In this document: positions 52,629-60,787 of the stretch, piece after piece
How the letters are laid out: each line of letters begins with the position of its first letter
Numbering within the stretch: the first letter of the stretch is position 1
DNA from: JANQPX01 sp039197065
GTDB taxonomy: Bacteria; Pseudomonadota; Alphaproteobacteria; Geminicoccales; Geminicoccaceae
DNA length: 64,000 nucleotides
Assembly (NCBI GenBank): GCA_039197065.1
Contig: JBCCUL010000039.1
Location: forward strand, 1 to 64,000
Direction: 5' to 3'
Made by a program: the position numbers and the translations under genes
Notes under the pieces: model-generated
The model's database searches: none
Told to the model about the DNA's origin: nothing
The model's input: the letters and a program-made list of their open reading frames with translations, nothing else

Positions 52629-53792
52629 ATGGGTAAAAGCCAGGACCAGGTCGCCGCCGAACGCATGACGGCGGTTCGACCGGTCTGGAGCGGGCTCGCG
52701 CTGGCGCGAGAGGCGCTCGATCTAACCGATCGAACGCTCCTCCATGCTGGACCGCCCTTTCCCGATCAACACGATCTGCCGATGCCCGTCCTGAACAGCG
52801 CCGTACATGCCGCGATGTTCGAAGGCTGGGCCGAAGATGCGGCATCAGCGCGGGCTTTGATCGCGAGGGGTGAGATCACCCTGCTTCCGGCGCAAGGGAG
52901 GAGGGCCTGTGCGCCGCTTGCGGCGATCATCTCGCCCTCGATGTGGCTCCAGGTCGTGGAAGACGAGGCGGCGCCATCGAGGCGGGCCTATTCGCCGATC
53001 AATACCGGTACGGCCCCGCCTCTGCCTCATGGCGGCGCTGACGATCCCGCTGCCATCGAGCGTCTTCGCTTCGTTGCTGATGAGATTGCGCCGGCGCTTG
53101 ACGATGCGCTAAGTGATCCGATCGCGCTTCTGCCGGTTATTGACGCTTCCCTTCGGGGCGGTGACGACTGCCATGGCATGACCGGCATCGGCTCCGGCCT
53201 GATCTGCGAAAGGCTCGCCGACGGTCGGAACGGTGCTGACAAGCGCCTGCTTGCCTTTCTCGACGAGGCGCCTGGCTACTTTCTCTTCCTGATGATGGCA
53301 GCGGCCAAAGTCATGATGATGGCGGCGGAAGGTGTGGAGGACGCCGCGATCGTCACCACGGCCGGCGGCAATGGCCGGCAGTTCGGCGTTTGCCTCGCCT
53401 CAAGGCCGGATCACTGGATCACCGCCGATTGCCTGCCACCGGCCGGAACGGTTCCGGATCACGCAAGAGCGCTCGGCGCGATCGGCGACAGCGCCGTCAT
53501 CGACGCGCTCGGCTTTGGCGGGCTGGCGCTTGGTTGCGCACCGACGCTCCTGGAGATGCTGACGGATCACGCGCCAAAAGATGCGACGGCGCTGCCCGGC
53601 CTTCTGCTCAAGACTGCCCATCCCGCCCTTCTTGATGGCCGTTGCCGCTTTGCGCTGAATGCACGGCAGGTTGTCGAAACCGGCCGCGCACCACTCAACG
53701 TGCTTGGCATTCTCGATGCTGAGGGCAAAGCCGGCATCATCGGTCGCGGGCTGTTCGGGGCACCCGTCGCGCTCTTTGCGAATGCGCTCTAA
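52629..53792 (+). CDS. DUF1116 protein (AllG/YlbE-like)
   Basis: A 387-residue protein matching the DUF1116 pattern: LLHAGPPFPDQHDLPMPVLN near the N-terminus, ISPSMWLQVVEDEA, RGGDDCHGMTGIGSGLI (the GDE-H-R-type motif), TTAGGNGRQFGVCLAS and AIGDSAVIDALGFGGLALGC. In enterobacteria DUF1116 proteins (AllG, formerly YlbE) are encoded with FdrA/AllF and AllH and linked to oxamate carbamoyl transfer in allantoin breakdown. Neither partner is visible here, so this is an orphan. It is monocistronic on the plus strand. Start could also be ATG 52665. Confidence 0.8.
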   Translation: MGKSQDQVAAERMTAVRPVWSGLALAREALDLTDRTLLHAGPPFPDQHDLPMPVLNSAVHAAMFEGWAEDAASARALIARGEITLLPAQGRRACAPLAAIISPSMWLQVVEDEAAPSRRAYSPINTGTAPPLPHGGADDPAAIERLRFVADEIAPALDDALSDPIALLPVIDASLRGGDDCHGMTGIGSGLICERLADGRNGADKRLLAFLDEAPGYFLFLMMAAAKVMMMAAEGVEDAAIVTTAGGNGRQFGVCLASRPDHWITADCLPPAGTVPDHARALGAIGDSAVIDALGFGGLALGCAPTLLEMLTDHAPKDATALPGLLLKTAHPALLDGRCRFALNARQVVETGRAPLNVLGILDAEGKAGIIGRGLFGAPVALFANAL

Positions 53793-53828
53793 ACGACCGC
53801 CTAAACGCCAGTCTGACACCGAGAACGT

Positions 53829-54596
53829 CTACTGATCATAGCCCGGAATCTCGCGGTCGAGCCGGCGGCACATGGCAGCAAAGTGAGCCTCTTTCGCCAT
53901 GCGTTTTTCGTCGACCATCTGCCCGGCGGTGCGCGCGATGACGTCTTCCGGGATCATGCGCGGCGTTTGACCGGACGCATAGAGCCGATACTGATCACGG
54001 CAGGCCCATTCAAGGTAGTGCAGATCAAAAACACAGCCCTCGACCGTCTCGTCGATGACCATCGCACCGTGGTTCGCCATCAGCAGAATGTCGAATTCGG
54101 AAAGCGCATCGACCACCTTGTTGGCCTCGTCGTCATCCAGAACGAGGCCGCCATAGTCTTCGAGATAGGCGGTGCGCTCGATGAAACGCATGGAGCTCTG
54201 ATTGACCGGACGGATGCGCATGTCGGCCATGGAGCTGATGGCCGAGGCGTAGGGCATGTGGGTGTGCAGAATGCAGGCGGCGCGCGGCACGCTTCGGTGG
54301 ATGCGCGAATGAATGAAAAACGCGGTCGGTTCCCAGACACCTTCGCCGGCGACGATCTTGCCGTCGGTGTCGACCTTGATAAGGCCGCTCGCCGTGACCT
54401 CGGCAAAGAGTGGACCGAAAGGCTTCAGCAGAAAGTGATCCGGCTCCCCCGGAACGGCGAGCGAGAAGTGATTGAAGACGCCGTCATCGCAATCTTCGAG
54501 AGCGGCGATCCTGTAAGCCGCGGCGAGCTTGACGCGCGCCTCCCATTCGGCCGATGACATGCTCGATCGATCGACGCGCGATATCTCCGTCGCCAT
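53829..54596 (-). CDS. Class II aldolase/adducin-family protein
   Basis: A 255-residue zinc-type aldolase-fold protein. ILHTHMPYASAISSM carries the two zinc histidines and LLMANHGAMVID the third, as in FucA/AraD-type enzymes. FNHFSLAVPGEPDHFLLKP is the usual substrate-domain segment. Non-sugar members are common (decarboxylases, adducin-like), so an aldolase reaction is not certain. It is 12 bp downstream of the broken GMC gene on the same strand. Confidence 0.9.
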   Translation of the reverse strand: MATEISRVDRSSMSSAEWEARVKLAAAYRIAALEDCDDGVFNHFSLAVPGEPDHFLLKPFGPLFAEVTASGLIKVDTDGKIVAGEGVWEPTAFFIHSRIHRSVPRAACILHTHMPYASAISSMADMRIRPVNQSSMRFIERTAYLEDYGGLVLDDDEANKVVDALSEFDILLMANHGAMVIDETVEGCVFDLHYLEWACRDQYRLYASGQTPRMIPEDVIARTAGQMVDEKRMAKEAHFAAMCRRLDREIPGYDQ

Positions 54597-54608
54597 CGCT
54601 CACCCTCC

Positions 54609-56175
54609 CTAGAGATCACCGGCGCTTGCCGCATTCGCGATGTACTCAGCCTGGCGGATGGCGAGTGCGACGATCGTCAGCGTCGGGTTGCACGCACCGC
54701 CGGATGCGAACTGACTGCCATCGGCGATGAACAGGTTCAGCACTTCATGCGCACGGCCCCATTTGTCGACGACGCCGTCCTCCGGCTTTTCGGACATGCG
54801 ATTGGAGCCGAGATTGTGGCTGGCGGGATAGGCCGGCGCTTCGATGCATCGATAGGCGCCCGCCGCCTTGTGGATCGCCGTCATCGCGTTGAAGCCGTGA
54901 TTGCGCATGACGAGATCGTTCGGGTGTTCGTCATAGTGGATGTTGGCGACCGGTACGCCGAACGCGTCCGTCTCATCGTTGAGCGTCACGCGGTTGTCCG
55001 GCTGCGGCATGTCCTCGCCGGTCATGAACAGGCCCGCGATGTTGGCGTAGCGCTCCATCACCGCGGTGAAATCACGTCCGCACCAGCCAGGATCGAGGAA
55101 TGACCCGATGGTGGGCAGGCCCATGGCGTTCAGCTCGATATAATAGCCGGCGGCAAAGCCGCGCGACGGATCGTGGTGGGCGAAGTCTTCGACCAGCCCC
55201 GCCATGAGCTCGCCGCGATGCATGTTGACGGGTTGATCGAACAGGGACCAGACGGTCTGAACGACATGGCGAAGATAATGCCGGCCGACCTGGCCGTGGC
55301 CGTTGGCAAGGCCGCCTGGAAAACGTCCGCTCGCCGAATGCATCAGCAGGCGCGGGCTCTCGACGCAATTGCCGGCGAGCACGACGATAGCAGCAGCCTG
55401 CCGCTGTCGCTCACCCTCCCCGTCGATATAGACCACGGCGGAAGCCCGGCCGCTGTCATCATGCTCGATCTGGATCGCCCGGCTGTCCGGACGCAGATCG
55501 AGACGACCTGTCTCGAGGGCGCGCGGGATCTCGACCCGACCCGTCGACCAACGCGCACCATGGCTGTCGCCGGTGATGGTGAAGCCGTCCTGGATGGTCG
55601 CCGGTCGGCCATCATAGGGGATCGAGTTGATCGCATGCCGGCCGGTCGAGATTTTTTCGTAGCCGGCGCGCTTGGCTCCCCAATACATGACCTTGAAATT
55701 GTTGTTCGCCGGCAGTGGCGGCAGGCCGTTGGTGCTGGTCACGCCCATCTTGGCCTCGGCCTTGTCGTAATAAGGCGCGAGTTCGTCCAGGGTGATCGGC
55801 CAGTCGATCAGGCTGGCGCCGGGGATGTCGCCATAGACGGTGCGGGCGCGCAGCTCGTCCTCGCTGAACCGGTAGCAACAGGCGGACCAATGGGTGCTAG
55901 TGCCGCCGACCACGCTGCAATGCCAGACCGGAAAGCTGGGGTGATCCCTGGCCACGCGCCAATTGCCGGAGGCGGTGCGTTTGTCCAGCCAGGACAGCAT
56001 GTCGAAAGGCGGCCCATTCGTCGTTCACATAGTCATCGGCGGTCAGCCAGGGCCCCGCTTCGAGCAGCACCACCTTCTTGCCGTGCTGACAAAGCTCGTT
56101 CGCCAGCGTACCGCCGCCGGCGCCCGAACCGATGACGACGACCACGTCCCGGTCGTCGAGAGCATAGCTCGTCAT
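54609..56175 (-). pseudogene. GMC oxidoreductase (gluconate-dehydrogenase-like), frameshifted
   Basis: The N-terminus in one frame (ATG 56175) gives YALDDRDVVVVIGSGAGGG, the FAD-binding motif, and runs to VNDEWAAF. The family continues with xxLSWLDKRTASGNWRVA, which is found only in the next frame and stays open to 54609 (about 460 residues, ending with HNLGSNRM and ACNPTLTIVALAIRQAEY). The switch falls at about 56000-56012 and is explained by one extra base (or two missing). Either the gene is inactive or the assembly has an error there. It overlaps the small-subunit gene by 4 nt, consistent with an originally intact two-subunit dehydrogenase. Confidence 0.85.
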
Positions 56176-56678
56176 TGGGACGCCCTCCCCATGTCATCAG
56201 GCAAGGGCGGGAGCCAATCGAGATCGTCGAAACCGCGATCGATGTAGCCGCCGAGATGGGTCGACGCGCCCTCATAGCCGAAGGTCTGCCAGACTTCGAG
56301 ATCGTCGTAGAGTTCCCGGACGGCGGTGCGCTGCAGCAGGACAAACCCGGGCGTGGTCTCGATCGCTCTCAGGGCGGCGACGCGATAGCTCTCGGCCATG
56401 TCGCGAAAGCGCATCGGCGAAGCGGTGTCGAGCGCTGTCACGGTCTCACCGATCAGATCGGCCGTGGTGCTGGACGCGGCTACCATGCGGTCGAAGACCA
56501 GCACGATGCGGCGATAGACCCGCATCGGCAAGGCGTCGTGCGGGTAGAGCGTGAAGACGACGCTCGCCAGCGTTTCGCCGTCGTCGGGCGAGAACGCCGT
56601 CAGTTGCTCGACCCACTCCGGCCCGTCGGGCAGTTCCTCGGGCGGCGCGAGCGCTGGATCTTTATAGGCCTCGATCAT
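56172..56678 (-). CDS. Gluconate 2-dehydrogenase subunit 3-family protein
   Basis: A 168-residue protein whose C-terminus (VWQTFGYEGASTHLGGYIDR, then GFDDLDWLP) matches the small subunit of flavin-dependent membrane dehydrogenases (gluconate 2-dehydrogenase subunit 3 family). It lacks an obvious N-terminal signal peptide. Its stop overlaps the GMC gene start and its start overlaps the formamidase stop (4 nt each), so all three were one operon. Confidence 0.8.
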   Translation of the reverse strand: MIEAYKDPALAPPEELPDGPEWVEQLTAFSPDDGETLASVVFTLYPHDALPMRVYRRIVLVFDRMVAASSTTADLIGETVTALDTASPMRFRDMAESYRVAALRAIETTPGFVLLQRTAVRELYDDLEVWQTFGYEGASTHLGGYIDRGFDDLDWLPPLPDDMGRASQ

Positions 56679-57397
56679 GTCAGCGCCTCCTTCGGCAGCA
56701 TGCAGTGGATGCCCTTGTTGACGTCGACGGTCTGGGTGACGCGGAGGTCGGCGGCGAGGCTGCAGAGCAGATAAGCCTCCTCGCGCGAGATGCCTTTCAG
56801 ATCGACGATCCAGTCAATCATGGCGCGAAGGGCGATCTTGACCGCGTCGTCGAGATCCTCGTGGAAGCCCATGGTCATGATCCAGTCCTCGGACTCCGCG
56901 CGCGGCAACGGGAAGACGAGATCCTTTCGGACGGTGAGCTTGAAGGTTCCGGTAAGCGCCGCTTCGACAGCGGTCAGGCAGACCTCACCATCGCCCTGGA
57001 CACCATGGCCGTCGCCTGCGGAAAACATCGCACCCTCGTTGAAGACGGGGAAGTAGACGGTGGTGCCGGGGGTCAGCTCCTTGTTGTCCATATTGCCGCC
57101 GTGATCGCGCGGAATGATCGAGGTGATCCGGCCCCAATTGACCGGCGGCGCGACTGCGAGAATGCCGAAGAAGGGTTTCAGCCCGAGCGCCTTTCCCCAG
57201 GGCAGCGTCACCGTGTTGGCGGCGATGTCGATGGGATGATGGAAGAGGCGCTTTTCGTGAAAGTCTTCCGGCAGCGCGCCGAGCAGCGGCTGGATCAGGC
57301 TCCAGCCCCAGCTCTGGCGAACAGTGATGTCCAGAATGTCGACCTGCAGCACATCGCCGGGCATGGCGCCCTCAACATGGACAGTGCCAGTGACCAT
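56675..57397 (-). pseudogene. Acetamidase/formamidase, 5'-truncated
   Basis: 240 codons matching the FmdA/AmdA family from HMVTGTVHVEGAMPGDVLQV onward, with SIIPRDHGGNMDNKELTPGT, GDGHGVQGDGEVCLTAVEAA and LCSLAADLRVTQTVD. Family members are about 310 residues; roughly the first 70, including metal-site residues, are missing. Homology continues upstream of the internal Met as RGPGPH (to about 57415), then a TAG at 57425-57427 closes the frame and sequence of the divergent alcohol dehydrogenase begins. It is therefore a gene cut by a rearrangement, although an internal start could still give a shortened protein. Confidence 0.85.
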
Positions 57398-58589
57398 ATG
57401 CGGGCCTGGACCACGATCGACGTTCTACCCGCCGCAAAAGCCCCTGCTTTTCTCGGGCGCTGGCGCCTCCAGGAAGCTGGCTGATCTCATGATCCGCGGC
57501 GGACAGAAAAGGCCACTCCTGGTCACCGACAGTTTCCTCCTTAAGCATGGCATGCTCGATGATCTCATCGCCTTCCTCAAAGAGGCCGGCTGTGAGGTTA
57601 CCATCTTCGACGGCATCATTCCCAATCCGACCTTCGCCGTGGTCGAAGCGGGCACGAAGGCTAGCGTCGACAGTAAATGCGACGCCGTCTTCGTCGTGGG
57701 CGGAGGCTCGGCCATCGACGCCGCGAAGGTCATCGCTGCAGCGAGCACCAGCAAGAAGACCCTGTCCCAGCTGGCGGGTATCCTCAAGGTCGACACCCCA
57801 TTGCTGCCTTTTTATGTTGTTCCGACAACGTCGGGTACCGGATCAGAGGTGACCAATGCCGCCGTGATTTCGGACACGGAAACCCACAAGAAAACGTTCT
57901 TTGTCGATCCGAAATACGTTCCGATCGCGACGGCCCTGGATTCCGACCTGCTCAAGTCTCTGCCGCCATCGATTACAGCAGCTACGGGCATGGATGCCCT
58001 GACCCATGCGATCGAGGCCTACACGTCCCGCAACCGCTTCGCCGATACCGATCGGGACGCCGCCTTGGCGATCAGGCTGCTTGTCGAGTTTTTGCCGATC
58101 GCCTACGAGAGTGGTGGCGATGCGCGTGCCCGCGAGATGGTGGCGTTAGGGGCGTTCCTGGCCGGCTACGCCTTCACCAAAGCGAGCCTCGGCTATGTCC
58201 ATGCGATCTCGCACCAGATCAGCGCCCACTACGACACCCCGCATGGTCTGGCGAACGCAATCATCCTTCCCCGCGTCCTTCGGTTCAACAAGGCCGCTTG
58301 CGCCGAGAGGTTTGCTGCTCTGGAAACCATGCTTGGCGGTGATGCGCCCGATGGAAACACCGCGACACTGGCGGATCGGTTCATCGCGAGGGTCGATGCT
58401 CTGGCGGAGACGGTTGGCATCCCCGTCAACCTGACCGACGTCCAGCCCGAGGACTTTCAGTCGATTGCCAAGGACGCGCTTTCGGAAGCGCGCTCACCCT
58501 ATGCGGTGCCTCGTGTCATGCGCCGCCCTGATGTGACAGCGATTCTGCAGTCGGTCGCGTCCGGCGGCCAAGATGTGTCCTTCGCCTGA
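57324..58589 (+). CDS. Iron-containing alcohol dehydrogenase, N-terminus replaced
   Basis: A group III NAD(P)-dependent alcohol dehydrogenase. From TFYPPQKPLLFSGAGA onward it has the family pattern: VFVVGGGSAIDAAK (nucleotide binding), TTSGTGSEVTNAAVISD and metal ligands in MDALTHAIEAY, GYVHAISHQIS and YDTPHGLANAI. The first 30 codons of the open frame lie antisense to the formamidase gene and are not native. ATGs at 57324 or 57363 could drive translation of a chimeric protein. It is followed after 36 bp by tautomerase genes. Substrate unknown. Confidence 0.85.
   Translation: MMSRMSTCSTSPGMAPSTWTVPVTICGPGPRSTFYPPQKPLLFSGAGASRKLADLMIRGGQKRPLLVTDSFLLKHGMLDDLIAFLKEAGCEVTIFDGIIPNPTFAVVEAGTKASVDSKCDAVFVVGGGSAIDAAKVIAAASTSKKTLSQLAGILKVDTPLLPFYVVPTTSGTGSEVTNAAVISDTETHKKTFFVDPKYVPIATALDSDLLKSLPPSITAATGMDALTHAIEAYTSRNRFADTDRDAALAIRLLVEFLPIAYESGGDARAREMVALGAFLAGYAFTKASLGYVHAISHQISAHYDTPHGLANAIILPRVLRFNKAACAERFAALETMLGGDAPDGNTATLADRFIARVDALAETVGIPVNLTDVQPEDFQSIAKDALSEARSPYAVPRVMRRPDVTAILQSVASGGQDVSFA
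57398..57430. other. Head-to-head recombination junction
   Basis: To the left, minus-strand formamidase sequence ends about codon 70 of the usual protein. To the right, plus-strand alcohol dehydrogenase begins directly at its internal TFYPPQKPLLF strand. Neither gene keeps its own start or promoter. No inverted repeat or target duplication is visible, so a deletion or illegitimate recombination is more likely than an insertion. Confidence 0.7.
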
Positions 58590-58625
58590 TCGCGCCATTC
58601 AACAATGAGCCTAGGAGCCCGAACA

Positions 58626-58940
58626 ATGATCCCGGTCATGTGCGTCGTTCAGCAAGGACAAGTATCGGCGGACGTCGAAGATGCGCTCAAAGCAGAAATC
58701 GATGCCTTCGCTCAACACGCCTTTCGAGAGCTCGCCGAGATCGATTGGATCGAGGTGCCCGAAGGCAGCGGGTTCACGGCCGGCAAGCCCTCAACGACTG
58801 TCATCGCATCGTTGCAATCGAGCAAAGCATTGGAGCATGACGAGCGCGTCGCGCTGCTGAAGCAGCTCTGCGACATCTGTATGGACAAGACGGGACGCTC
58901 TTCCCACGAAGTCGTGACGTCGATCCGTGATCCCCGCTAG
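58626..58940 (+). CDS. Small tautomerase-like protein
   Basis: A 104-residue protein starting MIPVMCVVQQGQVSADVEDA, with AGGAG 8 nt upstream. VPEGSGFTAGKPSTTVIASL and HEVVTSIRDPR resemble proteins of the tautomerase (4-oxalocrotonate tautomerase/MIF-like) fold. If the initiator Met is removed the N-terminal residue is Ile, with Pro at position 3 of the coding sequence, so the usual Pro1 base is not obvious. It is encoded 36 bp after the alcohol dehydrogenase and 15 bp before a second tautomerase gene. Confidence 0.65.
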   Translation: MIPVMCVVQQGQVSADVEDALKAEIDAFAQHAFRELAEIDWIEVPEGSGFTAGKPSTTVIASLQSSKALEHDERVALLKQLCDICMDKTGRSSHEVVTSIRDPR

Positions 58941-58955
58941 AGAACGGAGGAATCA

Positions 58956-59354
58956 ATGCCAATCTACATGTGCAATGCGGTAAGAGACATCATCCCGGAA
59001 ACAGCCAAGCCGAAGATCGCAGCGGATATCACGACGATTCATTGCGACGTTACCGGGGCGCCTCCCACCTTTGTGCACGCCTTCTTCTTCGAGGACGCGC
59101 CACAACAGCCGTTGAACGGCAAGAGCGTTTTCCTGTTCGGCAATATTCGCGCCGGCAGGACCCGAGTACAAATGCAGACGATGATCAATAGGATGCGACA
59201 GTCGATTCATACCCACGCTGGCGTCCCGCTGGATGAGATCATCGTCGATACCACAGACGTGCCAGCAAGCTGGGTCATGGAAGGCGGCGACCTGCTGCCG
59301 GAGCCCGGCGACGAAAAAGGATGGCTGAAGGCTTACGATACCGCCAATGGTTAG
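58956..59354 (+). CDS. Tautomerase-superfamily protein, cis-CaaD-like
   Basis: A 132-residue protein starting MPIYMCNAVRD, so Pro1 is exposed after Met removal. Counting from Pro1, His28 falls in ADITTIHCD and an RAGR pair at 64/67 matches the arginine pair of cis-3-chloroacrylic acid dehalogenase. The C-terminal ASWVMEGGDLLPEPGDEKGW parallels its Glu-containing segment. The active-site Tyr of that enzyme appears replaced (VDTTDVP). This makes a cis-CaaD/Cg10062-like hydratase or tautomerase plausible; dehalogenation is not established. It is the last gene after the alcohol dehydrogenase. Confidence 0.78.
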   Translation: MPIYMCNAVRDIIPETAKPKIAADITTIHCDVTGAPPTFVHAFFFEDAPQQPLNGKSVFLFGNIRAGRTRVQMQTMINRMRQSIHTHAGVPLDEIIVDTTDVPASWVMEGGDLLPEPGDEKGWLKAYDTANG

Positions 59355-59437
59355 TTGCTTCCACACGCTGTCTGATCGCTCATATGGGGTGGTCAGGCGG
59401 CATGCTCTCGCTCTTTGATTGCAGACGCAGTTTTCCC

Positions 59438-60472
59438 TCAGGCCGTGCGCGACAGGGCTCCTTCCTTTCGGATTTCTCCTGGCGTCTTGCCGAACTTCTT
59501 AGAAAAGGCACGGACAAAACTCGCTGGCTCGGCATAGCCCACGCGCCACGAAACGGTCTCAACGTTCAGGCCTGCCGCTTCAAGGAGTTCACGAGCAATC
59601 GTCATCCGCGCATCCGTGTAGAGTTCTCGAAAGCTCGTTCCCTCATCGGTTAATCGACGGCGTAAGGTCCGTTCGATCACGGACAGCTTGTCGGCAATGT
59701 CTTCAAATTTTAGCTCGGAACCGAGATCATCTATAACTGCATCGCGCACCTTCTTGGACCAGGGAGGCAAGGCTCCGTTGATCTGCTCGACCAAGGTCTT
59801 GCACTGGTCCAGACAATATTGAAGCGTGACCGGATCGGATTTCGGAAGCGCACGATCAAGCAGGTCGGCTGGAAACGTCAGTACATTTCTGGACGCACTG
59901 CCGATAACGTCGATGTTCAAGAGCTCCGACAACGCACGCGAATAGTCTGGGTCGTCGGCGGTCGTCTCGATCCGAAAGCCTTGAAAATCCGGTTCCTGAA
60001 TCAGTTCCCGAATGAAAGTCATTGCCACGCATGAATGCCGTTCGAGGATGAAGCCAAGCGTTGACGCGGGTAGCCCCAGCATCTCGAACTCCAGCCTTGC
60101 GTCGCCGTTCGTCTCCCGAAGCGCCAAGTCGGCGATGACAAAGGATAGTTTCTCGTACTTGATCGCTGTCTCTATCGCGGCCCGCAGCGTCGGGCTTGTA
60201 AGAATGGCAAATCCCCAAATCCCGAAGGCATGGAAATGCATCCGCTTTCCGACAGCAACGCCTAAGCCAGCCTTATCGGACGAAAGCCGGACAAGATTCT
60301 CGATCGCCTGTATCTCTTGTTCAATCGTGACCTGAGCGATCGATGTCTTCAGGTCATCCGCTGACAGACCGGTTCTTTCGAGACCCGCCGCCGTGTCGAG
60401 ACCGAGCTCATCCGCCACTTCGAACAGCAGACGCAAACTTGTCGCCGGCCTTAGCGCGTTGTTCTTTCGCAT
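59438..60472 (-). CDS. AraC-family transcriptional regulator
   Basis: A 344-residue regulator of the OruR/ArgR-like AraC group with an N-terminal arabinose-binding-like domain (RHSCVAMTFIRELIQEPDFQ). The C-terminal two helix-turn-helix domain includes EDIADKLSVIERTLRRRLTD and VSWRVGYAEPASFVRAFSKK, then FGKTPGEIRK. It converges on the tautomerase genes, 83 bp apart. Direct repeats just upstream of its start may be its own binding site. It may control the alcohol dehydrogenase-tautomerase genes (inference). Confidence 0.92.
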   Translation of the reverse strand: MRKNNALRPATSLRLLFEVADELGLDTAAGLERTGLSADDLKTSIAQVTIEQEIQAIENLVRLSSDKAGLGVAVGKRMHFHAFGIWGFAILTSPTLRAAIETAIKYEKLSFVIADLALRETNGDARLEFEMLGLPASTLGFILERHSCVAMTFIRELIQEPDFQGFRIETTADDPDYSRALSELLNIDVIGSASRNVLTFPADLLDRALPKSDPVTLQYCLDQCKTLVEQINGALPPWSKKVRDAVIDDLGSELKFEDIADKLSVIERTLRRRLTDEGTSFRELYTDARMTIARELLEAAGLNVETVSWRVGYAEPASFVRAFSKKFGKTPGEIRKEGALSRTA

Positions 60473-60477
60473 CTTGT

Positions 60478-60516
60478 GAAAATATCATTTTGGCCGAAAA
60501 TATCAATTTCTCGGCC
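60478..60516 (-). promoter_or_regulatory. Direct repeats upstream of araC-type gene
   Basis: GAAAATATCA occurs at 60478-60487 and 60496-60505, 18 bp apart, each followed by GGCCG (60492-60496 and 60512-60516). AraC-type regulators bind directly repeated sites, and this pair starts 5 bp before the gene. The rest of the 60473-60787 gap has no recognisable gene or motif. Confidence 0.4.
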
Positions 60517-60787
60517 GACCCACTCAATCAAGATGTATCGCATTGCCAAGCATCATGTACAGATCCGCGCACGTCCGCTTCCTTATGGCATTGCTGCCAG
60601 AAGGGTTCAGGGTGCTTAGGTCTGAACCTGGCACTCCCTTGCCGAAGCGCTTCCGGCAGAAAACCGGGGTAGAGTGGAAGCGACGAGCAAGATCTATCCG
60701 TGGAGGTTGCTAAGCGGCGCTTTCCACGCCGGCTTTTGAAATCGGCAGGCTGATCGTTTAACGTGCCCTTTAGACTGGGAGGCAATC

